From CAZLWA01 sp964563165 (GTDB lineage Bacteria > CLD3 > SB21): a DNA stretch of 51,817 bases. Location: assembly GCA_964563165.1 (NCBI GenBank), contig CAZLWA010000002.1, forward strand, positions 1 to 51,817, written 5' to 3'. The notes beneath the pieces were generated by a model. It had not been told where the DNA came from. It saw only the letters and a list, made by a program, of their open reading frames with translations, and ran no database searches. Position 1 is the stretch's first letter. Every line of letters starts with the position of its first letter. This document shows positions 43,327 through 51,494 of this stretch, piece by piece. The position numbers and the translations under genes were made by a program.

Positions 43327-44775
43327 ATGGGTATAAGCATTTACAACACCTTGACGCGGCAAAAAGAAGAACTCGTTACGATTCACCCGAATGAAATCAT
43401 GATGTATTCCTGCGGCCCGACGGTTTACAATTATATTCACATAGGTAATGCGCGCACGTTCCTGATGGCGGATGTGATCCGGCGTTACCTGGAATATACC
43501 GGATACAAAGTGAAATTTGTTATGAACATTACTGATATTGACGACCGGATTATTAACGAAGCGAATGAAAAAAACCTGGAATTTTCGGAAGTCAATCAAC
43601 TATATACGGAAGGGTTTTTTGAAGACATTGCGAAACTGGGCATGCACATGCCGGACATCGTGCCGCGGGTGACCGACCACGTGGAAGACATTGTCCGGCT
43701 CATTCAAACTCTCGTTCTCAAAGGTTTTGCGTATGAATCGGAGGGAAGCGTATACTATGATGTTGGAAAATTTGCGGGGTACGGAAAATTATCCGGCCGC
43801 AACGTTGACGATCTGATGTCGGGCGCGCGCGTGGAAGTGAACGAAAAGAAAAATAATCCTCTGGATTTTGTTTTGTGGAAAGCCTCCAAGCCCGGTGAAC
43901 CCTCCTGGCCGAGCCTTTGGGGGCAAGGCAGACCGGGCTGGCACATTGAATGTTCCGCGATGTGTATGGCGCATTTAGCGGATCAAATTGATATTCATAC
44001 GGGCGGCGCGGATCTGGTCTTCCCGCATCATGAAAATGAAATCGCACAAAGCGAGGCCGCAACCGGGCATCCGTTCGCCAGGTACTGGATGCATTTCGGT
44101 TTCCTGAATATCGATAATGAAAAAATGTCCAAGTCCCTCGGCAATTTCTGGCTGGTACGCGACGTGCTGAAAAAATTTCGCCCCGAGGCGATACGGCTGT
44201 TTTTCCTGCAAAAACATTATGCGAGCCCGCTGAATTTCAGCGAGGACAATATTCGTGACGCGGAAAATGCGCACAAACGGCTGGAGACTATTTTCAATAA
44301 AGTGAAGCAAGCTCTTGAATTGAAAGAAACGCTCGGCGGTTCGATTCGGCCGGATACGGTCGACCATGACGCGGAACAATTTTCAAAGGATCTGGACCGG
44401 CTGGAAAAAGAATTTCACGACGCAATGAATGACGACTTCAACACGGCCGCAGCCATGGGAAAGATCTTCGAAATTTTCAACGGCCTGAACAAGATCACAA
44501 CCCCTAAAATGCTGAATGATTTTTCGCTCTACGTCATGAAACGCGCGCGGGATATGATCCTGGAATGGAACGAGTTTCTGGGATTTCTCCATTTATCCAA
44601 ACCCGAAAGCGTCTCCAAGAAGCACGAGCAGATCATTGAATTGCTTTTGGAGATCAGGAATGACCTGCGAAAGAAAAAAGAATGGGCGTTGTCCGACAAA
44701 ATCCGCGATGGATTGGATACGATCGGTATTACGATCGAAGATTCTCCGGAAGGCACTACATGGAAATTAAAGTGA
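43327..44775 (+). CDS. cysS: Cysteinyl-tRNA synthetase
   Basis: The ATG at 43327 gives 482 residues; the frame is open further upstream but that part is the end of the PAS kinase gene read in another frame. Class I motifs are HIGNART (HIGH form) and EKMSKSLGNF (KMSKS). Zinc is bound through the Cys in YSCGPTVYN, the Cys in WHIECSAM, and HHENE. The C-terminal DALR-like and anticodon domains are normal. It charges tRNA-Cys. Confidence 0.97.
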   Translation: MGISIYNTLTRQKEELVTIHPNEIMMYSCGPTVYNYIHIGNARTFLMADVIRRYLEYTGYKVKFVMNITDIDDRIINEANEKNLEFSEVNQLYTEGFFEDIAKLGMHMPDIVPRVTDHVEDIVRLIQTLVLKGFAYESEGSVYYDVGKFAGYGKLSGRNVDDLMSGARVEVNEKKNNPLDFVLWKASKPGEPSWPSLWGQGRPGWHIECSAMCMAHLADQIDIHTGGADLVFPHHENEIAQSEAATGHPFARYWMHFGFLNIDNEKMSKSLGNFWLVRDVLKKFRPEAIRLFFLQKHYASPLNFSEDNIRDAENAHKRLETIFNKVKQALELKETLGGSIRPDTVDHDAEQFSKDLDRLEKEFHDAMNDDFNTAAAMGKIFEIFNGLNKITTPKMLNDFSLYVMKRARDMILEWNEFLGFLHLSKPESVSKKHEQIIELLLEIRNDLRKKKEWALSDKIRDGLDTIGITIEDSPEGTTWKLK

Positions 44776-44808
44776 ACAGAAAACATATCATATCCGAGGA
44801 GACGAAAC

Positions 44809-45555
44809 ATGAAGATCCGGGACATTTCTCTTACGATCTCGAATGACATTGTCACCTGGCCGGGCGATCCCAAGGTCAATATCCAGCTGCCGATACAAAT
44901 GAAAAAAGGCGACGCCTGCAACGTATCCCGCTGGGAGATCGGCGCACACACCGGCACGCACACCGATGCGCCGTTCCACTTTGTCGATGACGGAAAGGGG
45001 ATCGACGAAGTGCCGCTGGATACCTATATCGGCCCCTGTATCGTGCTGGAGGTCAGCCCGAAGACCATTAATATCGAAAAGGACGATATCCGGCATTTTG
45101 ACTTCAAAGGCCACACGCGGGTATTGTTTAAAACGAAAAACTCGGATCATTGGAAAAACAATAATATGGTTTTTGACAACGATTTTATTGCGGTCGGAAT
45201 TACGGGTGCCGAGTATTTACTCGAGAAAAAAGTGAGGCTGGTCGGCGTGGATTACTTGTCGGTTGAAAGTTTTCATGCGGAATTCGAGCATCCGGTCCAT
45301 AAGAAATTATTGAGCAACAACGTCGTCGTTGTTGAAGGGCTGAATCTGTCGGAAGTCAAACCCGGCGAATACGAGCTCATCTGCATGCCGTTGAAGATCA
45401 AACACGGGGACGGAACGCCGGTGCGCGCGGCTTTAAGGGAATTGGGCGGAACGGCTAAGCCGGCAGCTAAGAGAAAAAACGCAAAAGCTGCGAAGAAAAG
45501 CACAAGCAAGAAGCCGGCTAAAAAGAAATCTAAAGGTAAGTTAAAGCGCAGGTAA
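44809..45555 (+). CDS. Cyclase family (arylformamidase/KynB-like) hydrolase with a lysine-rich C-terminal tail
   Basis: Residues 1-212 are a complete cyclase-family metal hydrolase, with the zinc motif GAHTGTHTDAPFHF (His47, His51, Asp53) and MPLKIKHGDGTPVRAAL at the end. The family includes kynurenine formamidase and other amide or lactone hydrolases; no tryptophan pathway genes are near. The enzyme normally stops at about 210. Here a tail of 33 residues (216-248) follows, with 17 Lys or Arg, also Ala, Pro and Ser, like histone H1-type tails. It starts 33 bases after cysS with GAGGAGAC before the ATG. Confidence 0.88.
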   Translation: MKIRDISLTISNDIVTWPGDPKVNIQLPIQMKKGDACNVSRWEIGAHTGTHTDAPFHFVDDGKGIDEVPLDTYIGPCIVLEVSPKTINIEKDDIRHFDFKGHTRVLFKTKNSDHWKNNNMVFDNDFIAVGITGAEYLLEKKVRLVGVDYLSVESFHAEFEHPVHKKLLSNNVVVVEGLNLSEVKPGEYELICMPLKIKHGDGTPVRAALRELGGTAKPAAKRKNAKAAKKSTSKKPAKKKSKGKLKRR

Positions 45556-45556
45556 T

Positions 45557-45611
45557 TTGTAAGGGCACGGCGCACCGTGCCCAAGCGCCTTTGCGAAAAT
45601 CGACCTTACAA
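45557..45611. repeat. Nested palindromic element reaching the stop of the next gene
   Basis: A perfect 8-bp hairpin GGGCACGG-CGCA-CCGTGCCC (45563-45582) lies within outer inverted arms TTGTAAGG (45557-45564) and CCTTACAA (45604-45611). It has no T-run. It resembles GGGCACGGCG palindromes dispersed between genes in many bacteria. The right arm holds the TAA stop (45606-45608) of the minus-strand gene. Confidence 0.65.
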
Positions 45612-46382
45612 TCGTACGCCAAAAACCAAAATCCGGTTGATCAACAAGACTATCACCAAAGATATGAACAGAGGTTTTGAGAAATTGTTCAGGTCGTTGG
45701 ATTGATTTTGCGTTTCCGGCATCAGATCTTTTTCGCTCATCAATTTCCCGTACACCATCATCACGCACCACGGCATGCATAGCGGAGCGAGTAAGCTCAG
45801 AAATGTCGGCACGGGCAGATTTAACAAGGTTGTCAACGCCACTCCGGCAGGCAACGGCAAGAAAATAACATTATTAAAAAAAAGCTTCTTTTCTCCGTCT
45901 CGCCATAAATAAGCAAATTTCTTAAAGCTTATCGTCGAAATAAAAAAGAACGCGGCTATTCCGAATGCGCCGATGGCGATGCGCCCTGAGTCGGGAACAT
46001 TTAGCTGTTCGGCGACAAAACCCGTATCGCCGTATTTGAAAAAAGGCGTCATGAAGACGTAGCCGAAGAAACCGATATATCCCCACAGCATCATCCACGT
46101 CCAAAACAAATTGACCGCCGCCGATTGTTTCATCCGGCGAAGAATGATAAAACACACTGCCGCCTGAAAAAGGCTGTAAAGCGGCCCTGCCGCAGCTATC
46201 AGAGTCTCTTTGTACATGCTAACCTCCACACCGGATTCAACATGGTTATGGTAGAGCGTCGGACTCGCCCCTGCCAATAAGCCCGTCAAGGCGTGGGCGG
46301 ACTCATGTAACATCTGCGTGATGAAATACGTGAGTACAAGAACAGCCAGGGAATTGATAAAAAGACTGCGTTCAATTTTCAT
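45606..46382 (-). CDS. Membrane protein with HEXXH motif, M50-like metalloprotease
   Basis: From the ATG at 46382 (GGAGG 7 bases upstream) the protein has 258 residues and about six membrane spans. HESAHALTG (His26, Glu27, His30) lies at the end of the first span, as in site-2-protease-like M50 enzymes. AAAGPLYSLF resembles the second conserved loop. The usual (N/L)DG third-ligand motif is not evident, so catalysis is uncertain. No substrate (such as an anti-sigma factor) is visible. Its stop is within a palindromic repeat. Confidence 0.7.
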   Translation of the reverse strand: MKIERSLFINSLAVLVLTYFITQMLHESAHALTGLLAGASPTLYHNHVESGVEVSMYKETLIAAAGPLYSLFQAAVCFIILRRMKQSAAVNLFWTWMMLWGYIGFFGYVFMTPFFKYGDTGFVAEQLNVPDSGRIAIGAFGIAAFFFISTISFKKFAYLWRDGEKKLFFNNVIFLPLPAGVALTTLLNLPVPTFLSLLAPLCMPWCVMMVYGKLMSEKDLMPETQNQSNDLNNFSKPLFISLVIVLLINRILVFGVRL

Positions 46383-46414
46383 AGCGTTCCTCCGTAAAAA
46401 ACAAATGTCCCGGT

Positions 46415-47380
46415 TCAATCCTCTTTCAACGCGATCGATCCCTTGAACAGATCCATCTCTTTCGAGGCCGCTTCGGCTTTGAGTTCTTCCCTCATTTTCA
46501 GACTGACGATAAAGACGCCGGCGAAGATCACCGCTGCCGACACCGCCGTGTTGAGTGTAAGCGTCTCTCCAAGCGTCAAAGTTGAAATGATCGTTGCGAC
46601 GACAGGCTGAACGTAAATGTAAACGGCAACCGTTGAGGAAGACGTTCGTTGGAGCGCCCAGTTATTGATGTAGTAGACGATGACGGAAGAAAAAATGATC
46701 AGGAAAGCCGCGCACAGCCAAGCCGTCATGCTCACCTCCGCATAGGAAAGATTCGCGACGTCTTTGATGCCGAACGGAAATACGCCGATGGCGCCGAAAA
46801 TAAAAACCCATGACGTCACCGTGGACGGATGATACCGTCTCAAAATATTTTTAGAGATGACCAAATAGATCCCGAATGAAACCGCATTGATAAAGACCAG
46901 AATATTACCCATAAAAAAATCGTCATGCAGGTCGATCTTCTCGCTTCCAAGAAGCATGACCACCCCGATGAATGAAATGACCGAACCCAGGATCTTCCGA
47001 AGACTCGCGGGCTCTTTCCGCAATAAGATCGCTATGACGATCGTCACGACCGGAATGGTAGTGACCAAAACCGTCGCGTTAATGGCCGTGGTCATAGACA
47101 GCCCTTTTAGGAACAAGACCTGATTGATAACAATGCCGAAGATACTAAAAAGAGCAAACGACCAGTAATCTCTGGACTGTTGAATTTTCTCCTTAATAAA
47201 AATCCTGTGAATAATAAAAAGAATTACCGCCGATGTCGATACGCGAATAAGCACCAGCGCCATCGGGCTGATCTCTCTCATGGCGATCTTTGCGGTCACC
47301 GAATTGGCGCCGAAGATGAATGAAACGAACAGCAGGCCCAGGTGTACTCTCAGCGTAGAATCTTTTGAATCGGATGACAT
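46415..47380 (-). CDS. EamA/DMT family transporter
   Basis: The 321-residue protein has ten spans in two EamA repeats. The first opens LGLLFVSFIFGANSVTAKIA and contains LSMTTAINATVLVTTIPVVT; the second ends with SSSTVAVYIYVQPVVATIIS. The DMT superfamily exports or imports small metabolites; the substrate cannot be told. It lies 32 bases upstream of the protease-like gene on the same strand and may be co-transcribed. Confidence 0.92.
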   Translation of the reverse strand: MSSDSKDSTLRVHLGLLFVSFIFGANSVTAKIAMREISPMALVLIRVSTSAVILFIIHRIFIKEKIQQSRDYWSFALFSIFGIVINQVLFLKGLSMTTAINATVLVTTIPVVTIVIAILLRKEPASLRKILGSVISFIGVVMLLGSEKIDLHDDFFMGNILVFINAVSFGIYLVISKNILRRYHPSTVTSWVFIFGAIGVFPFGIKDVANLSYAEVSMTAWLCAAFLIIFSSVIVYYINNWALQRTSSSTVAVYIYVQPVVATIISTLTLGETLTLNTAVSAAVIFAGVFIVSLKMREELKAEAASKEMDLFKGSIALKED

Positions 47381-47525
47381 GCGTTTTCAATTATTAGGTT
47401 TGCAAACCGCAAAATTTCTTACATGCTCATGAAGGCAACCCCGGCGATTACATACCGCAAAAACCGCAACGATATCCGCCCGGCTTTTTTCTGCAGGGGT
47501 GGCGAGTATAGAATGCCGTGGAGTG

Positions 47526-48143
47526 CTATCCTTCCGCATTCAAGAACTTGAACCCATAGGCTGCCAGCCCGCCGCCGGCAAGGCATCCGACGAGATAGAT
47601 CCACAGATTACCGATCAGTAGTCCGCCTTTGATCATATCCATGAGCATAGGGCCGATCGCGACCGCGGGGTTGAACGCGCCGCCGGAGATACTGCCAACG
47701 CTGTACGCGCAAGCTGTCACGGTAAGGCCGATAGCCAATCCGTAAATGAAATTGCCTTCGAGTTTTTTCGCCGTTGCGACAGTCAGAACCACCGTCGCCA
47801 AAGCAAACGTGCAAATCATTTCCGCGACGACCGCTTTCCACGCCGCGAGTCCTTCCGCGGGCGCCGGCGCAAATGTTTTGTCCGTTAGCAAATAGATGAT
47901 CAGCGCGGCCGCAAACGCGCCGGCAATCTGACTCAGCCAGTACGGCGCGACTTCTTTCGCATCCAGTTTTCCCCGAAGCCAAACGGCCAGGGTGACCGCG
48001 GGGTTATAATGCCCGCCGGAAATATGGGCCCCGGCGTAGAGCATGACCGCCAGCATCAACCCGATCGCCAAAGGGTTTCCGGTCAGTCCAACGGCAAATA
48101 CCAGAAAAAATGTCCCTATGAATTCCATTACATAAGCTCTCAT
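47526..48143 (-). CDS. MIP/aquaporin family channel lacking the usual selectivity-filter Arg
   Basis: I start at the ATG at 48143 (AGAGGAG upstream), giving 205 residues; a frame to 48233 adds an unlikely leader. Six spans and two half-helices with NPA at 47-49 (GGHYNPAVTLA) and 158-160 (GGAFNPAVAIG) mark an aquaporin. The residue after the second NPA is Val161, where nearly all water and glycerol channels have the Arg of the ar/R filter. The pore should therefore be wider or less polar. It is divergent from an arsenite exporter, and aquaglyceroporins such as AqpS are known in ars operons. Confidence 0.9.
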   Translation of the reverse strand: MRAYVMEFIGTFFLVFAVGLTGNPLAIGLMLAVMLYAGAHISGGHYNPAVTLAVWLRGKLDAKEVAPYWLSQIAGAFAAALIIYLLTDKTFAPAPAEGLAAWKAVVAEMICTFALATVVLTVATAKKLEGNFIYGLAIGLTVTACAYSVGSISGGAFNPAVAIGPMLMDMIKGGLLIGNLWIYLVGCLAGGGLAAYGFKFLNAEG

Positions 48144-48231
48144 GATTTTTTCTCCTCTAACTTTTTGTAAATGATTTGGTAGGATATCAGATAAAGTGTG
48201 GTAAAAAATCGCTAAACGGCATTCAAAAGTC

Positions 48232-48290
48232 AATGATTTAAAGAAACGTAACGAAAATCATTTGATAAACGACAAACTATTTACCATATT
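48232..48290 (+). promoter_or_regulatory. Dyad and likely promoter of the arsenite exporter gene
   Basis: AATGATTT (48232-48239) and AAATCATT (48255-48262) form an inverted repeat around a 15-base centre. A third AAATGATTT lies near 48169. A likely -35 TTGATA (48262-48267) overlaps the dyad and a -10 CATATT (48285-48290) follows after 17 bases. The dyad could control both divergent genes. Confidence 0.4.
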
Positions 48291-48313
48291 GCGGAAAAGA
48301 CAGGAGGTTCCTT

Positions 48314-49372
48314 ATGTCTGAAGTCACGAAAAAGCTTTCTTTTTTTGATCGTTATTTAACACTATGGATTTTTCTTGTAATGTTTGCGGCTGTGTCAGCC
48401 GGTTATATTTGGCCGGCCATCGCAGGGTTTTGGGATACCTTCAAATCGGGTACGACGAATATTCCGATCGCCATTGGGCTTATTCTTATGATGTATCCGC
48501 CGCTGGCGAAAGTGCGATACGAGGAACTGCCGCAGGTATTCAAAAATATTCGTCTTTTGATTTTATCGCTAATTCAAAACTGGGTCATCGGGCCGCTCGC
48601 GATGTTTATTCTAGCCGTGCTCCTGTTGCCGGACAAACCGGAAATGATGGTCGGTGTGATCTTGGTCGGCTTGGCGAGATGTATCGCCATGGTTCTCGTG
48701 TGGAATGATCTTGCGAAAGGCGATTCGGAACTTGCCGCCGGATTAGTGGCTTTTAATGCGCTGTTTCAGGTTTTTCTTTATTCTGTTTATGCTTATGTCT
48801 TTATCACGATCTTGCCCCCGGTGTTTGGCTTGCATGGCGCTTTAGTGGAAATTTCCATTTCTGAGATCGCCGTAACGGTGTTGATCTATCTCGGAATTCC
48901 GTTTGCGGCGGGAGTGCTGACAAGAGCTCTCGTACTGCAGGTTCGTGACAAAACATGGTATCATGAGAAATTCGTCCCGCGAATTTCTCCTTTGACTCCG
49001 GTGGCCCTGCTATTCACGATCTTTGTGATGTTTTCTCTGAAAGGCGAAAAAATAGTGGAATTACCGATGGACGTAATACGGGTAGCCATTCCGTATACAC
49101 TGTATTTTGCCGTTATGTTTTTTACAACATTTTTTGCGGCAAAGAAAATGGGGAGTTCATACGAAAAATCTGCGACCGTGGCGTTTACCGCCGGAAGCAA
49201 CGACTTTGAACTGGCTATCGCCGTTGCGGTGGCGGTGTTTGGAATCAACTCTCAGGCAGCCTTTGCAACCGTCATTGGTCCTTTGGTAGAAGTTCCGGCA
49301 TTAATCATGCTTGTCAATGTTGCGTTGTGGTTTAAGAAAAAATATTTTTCAGAAACCGGTTCTATATCGTAA
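48314..49372 (+). CDS. acr3: Arsenite efflux transporter, Acr3 family
   Basis: Acr3 exports arsenite through the inner membrane using the proton gradient. The 352 residues have about ten spans. The catalytic Cys123 is in GLARCIAMVLVWNDLAKGD, and Glu299 in FTAGSNDFELAIAVAVA corresponds to the second essential residue. VIGPLVEVPALI near the end is characteristic. The start follows CAGGAGGTTCCTT, a strong ribosome site. No ArsR or ArsC gene is seen here. Confidence 0.94.
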   Translation: MSEVTKKLSFFDRYLTLWIFLVMFAAVSAGYIWPAIAGFWDTFKSGTTNIPIAIGLILMMYPPLAKVRYEELPQVFKNIRLLILSLIQNWVIGPLAMFILAVLLLPDKPEMMVGVILVGLARCIAMVLVWNDLAKGDSELAAGLVAFNALFQVFLYSVYAYVFITILPPVFGLHGALVEISISEIAVTVLIYLGIPFAAGVLTRALVLQVRDKTWYHEKFVPRISPLTPVALLFTIFVMFSLKGEKIVELPMDVIRVAIPYTLYFAVMFFTTFFAAKKMGSSYEKSATVAFTAGSNDFELAIAVAVAVFGINSQAAFATVIGPLVEVPALIMLVNVALWFKKKYFSETGSIS

Positions 49373-49439
49373 GGAGAAAAACGTCCTTAAATGACCGTCT
49401 TAAAAGATTCAAACTTCCGGAACTACGAACTGATCTCTA

Positions 49440-49497
49440 ACGGCCCCTAACCCGTTCCTTCGCAAGGCTCGGGGCAAGCTCTTGAAAAGGAGGGGAT
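49440..49497. repeat. Possible degenerate intergenic repeat between convergent genes
   Basis: GGCCCCTAACCCGTTCCTT and AAGGAGGGGATTAG could pair imperfectly across a region with TTCGCAAGGCTCGGGGCAAGC. It resembles CCCCTAACCCC/AAGGAGGGG repeats common between genes. It might also serve as a weak terminator. Confidence 0.3.
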
Positions 49498-49507
49498 TAG
49501 TTCGGTT

Positions 49508-50797
49508 CTACTCCGCCACCGCAGTTGAAATGTAATTTGATTTATTTTCGTCGAGCAAATCGACCTGCCTTTCCCGTCCGCTGGAAAAACGGATCATCAT
49601 CACCGTACTGACGACCATCATACCGAAGGCTGCGAGAAACGTATTTCCGATCCCTACCGCTCCGATCAGATACGCGCCGAAAAACGGCGCTACGATGCCG
49701 CGGATACCGGTGAGCATCGTATGAATGCCCATGTAGATGCCGACCTGATTTTTCGGGGCAAACTCCATCACACATAATTGCCAGCTTAGTTGCGAGCCGC
49801 TCATGGAGATGCCTTGCAGAAAACTCGCGATGTAAATAAATTTCAAGTCACGGGTAAAATAAAAAATAAGCAAATTAACGGCCGGCAAAATATTCAGCAG
49901 AAATCGAATTTTTATCACGCCGTATTTATCGATCTGCCTTCCCCAAAATGCGAACGTCAGCAGCATGACCGCCTGCGGAATCACCGCGATTGCAAGAACC
50001 GCCTCTTCATAGCTCGCATTGATCCCGAATTCCGGGTCGGTGACATAAATCGTTTTCACCGGATCGATCATCAGCACGGCAAAGCCGAATATCGCCCAAT
50101 ACCACATGAAATAGGCGAACGGTTTATCCCGAGTCATCACCCGGCGAAATTCCGCGAACGGGTTTCTGGCGGGAATCAGTTCATCCGACTTCTCGACCTT
50201 GATCTTGCGAAACTGCAGGCAGCCCCAAATTCCAACCAGACCGATGACCGGGTAGACGTAAATATAATTATCGCCGTTGATCTGAAGTATCAACCCGAAA
50301 AAATACGAAGCTGTCACGAATGCAAGATTGAACAGTGTGCGGACGACCCCCATGATCTTGCCGCGCGCGTAATTAGGGTAATTGGTCCGGTAGATGCTCG
50401 TCACAACAGGTATATTGAGTCCGTTGAACGCGTAGGCAGTACAGAGGATCAAAGTGAAAACAATGGAAACGGGGAAGAAAACAGAAACGACGGCGGTGCA
50501 AATAAATAACCCGCGGGCGATCATATCCGGATAGAAAACGTAATTCATTTTGTTCGATTTTTCGGCTTCTGTAGCGAGAAAGATACTGAACAGCAGCCCG
50601 GCATTAATAGAACTGTACAGGAGCGCCACTTCAAAATTCGAAGCCTGAAATGTTTTCTTAATGATCACACCGGCAATGCTCGCGGAGCCGGCTAAAACAA
50701 AACCCTTCGAAATCCCGTACCGCAAATCGTACCGGAAAGTTTCTTTGGCTTCAGGAGGGATGCGATACTGATTGATTATTCTTCTGAGAAAATTCAA
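49508..50797 (-). CDS. Major facilitator superfamily transporter
   Basis: About twelve spans are visible, with MFS-like features such as the loop ARGKIMGVVRTLFN and WGRQIDKYGVIKIR. The frame is open to an ATG at 50878, but that ATG lies within the terminator loop of the upstream pdxT transcript. I therefore place the start at TTG 50797 (NFLRRIINQYRIPPEAKETF, 429 residues), with GGAA 6 bases upstream. The substrate is unknown. The weak start and the terminator suggest its promoter is within 50800-50860. Confidence 0.82.
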   Translation of the reverse strand: MNFLRRIINQYRIPPEAKETFRYDLRYGISKGFVLAGSASIAGVIIKKTFQASNFEVALLYSSINAGLLFSIFLATEAEKSNKMNYVFYPDMIARGLFICTAVVSVFFPVSIVFTLILCTAYAFNGLNIPVVTSIYRTNYPNYARGKIMGVVRTLFNLAFVTASYFFGLILQINGDNYIYVYPVIGLVGIWGCLQFRKIKVEKSDELIPARNPFAEFRRVMTRDKPFAYFMWYWAIFGFAVLMIDPVKTIYVTDPEFGINASYEEAVLAIAVIPQAVMLLTFAFWGRQIDKYGVIKIRFLLNILPAVNLLIFYFTRDLKFIYIASFLQGISMSGSQLSWQLCVMEFAPKNQVGIYMGIHTMLTGIRGIVAPFFGAYLIGAVGIGNTFLAAFGMMVVSTVMMIRFSSGRERQVDLLDENKSNYISTAVAE

Positions 50798-50859
50798 GGC
50801 CGTTCCATGGTTTGTCGTTTTTATCTGGGGTAAGCCGCTCCGGGCGGCCCGAGCCGCAT

Positions 50860-50888
50860 AAAAAAACTCCGGCTTCATCGGAGTTTTT
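50860..50888 (-). terminator. Rho-independent terminator downstream of pdxT
   Basis: On the minus strand ACTCCG-ATGAAGC-CGGAGT is followed by a T-run, and preceded by A, so it could act in both directions. A second hairpin (GCTCCGGG/CCCGAGC, 50837-50854) follows just beyond. Confidence 0.75.
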
Positions 50889-50913
50889 ATGACTGATTAT
50901 TCTTTCCCATTTC

Positions 50914-51492
50914 TTATTTTGTGATATTTTCGACAAAGTATTTATGCATCCGCGTGTCATCCGTCAATTCGGGATGAAAAGTTGAAACTAAAATATTTTT
51001 CTCCGTCACGGCGACGGCGGACCCGTTAAGTTCCGCCAGCACTTTCACATTTTTTCCGCAGTTCAGGATCTTCGGAGCACGAATAAACACGGCATGAAAC
51101 GGTGCAGGTCCCAATTCTTTTACCGGGACGTCTTTTTCGAAACTTTGGATTTGTCTCCCATAGCCGTTGCGTTCGATGGAAATGTCAATGAATCCGAATT
51201 GGAATTGGGGACTGTGAGCAATTTCCTTAGCCACTAAAATCGAACCGGCGCACGTGCCGAATATAGATTTTCCCTGCCGATAAAATGTTCTGATCGGGTC
51301 GATCAGGCCGAATGCGTTCATCAATTTTATTAAGGCCGTGCTTTCACCGCCGGGAATTATGAGGCCGTCAATTTGTTCCAGGTCGCCGGCTTTGCGTACC
51401 TGAACATGCGCGGTGCCGAGGCGGTCGAGCATTTTTTGATGGGCTTCGAAATCGCCTTGAAGCGCGAGCACTCCTATTGTTTTAGCGGACAT
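50914..51492 (-). CDS. pdxT: Pyridoxal 5'-phosphate synthase glutaminase subunit PdxT
   Basis: PdxT releases ammonia from glutamine for PdxS in PLP synthesis. The 192 residues show IGVLALQGDFEAH, GLIIPGGESTA, the nucleophile Cys81 in FGTCAGSILVA, and the catalytic His173 and Glu175 in FHPEL. Length is normal. The partner pdxS is not in the window. It follows the DinB-like gene closely (2 bases) on the same strand and is ended by the hairpin at 50860-50888. Confidence 0.96.
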   Translation of the reverse strand: MSAKTIGVLALQGDFEAHQKMLDRLGTAHVQVRKAGDLEQIDGLIIPGGESTALIKLMNAFGLIDPIRTFYRQGKSIFGTCAGSILVAKEIAHSPQFQFGFIDISIERNGYGRQIQSFEKDVPVKELGPAPFHAVFIRAPKILNCGKNVKVLAELNGSAVAVTEKNILVSTFHPELTDDTRMHKYFVENITK

Positions 51493-51494
51493 AG

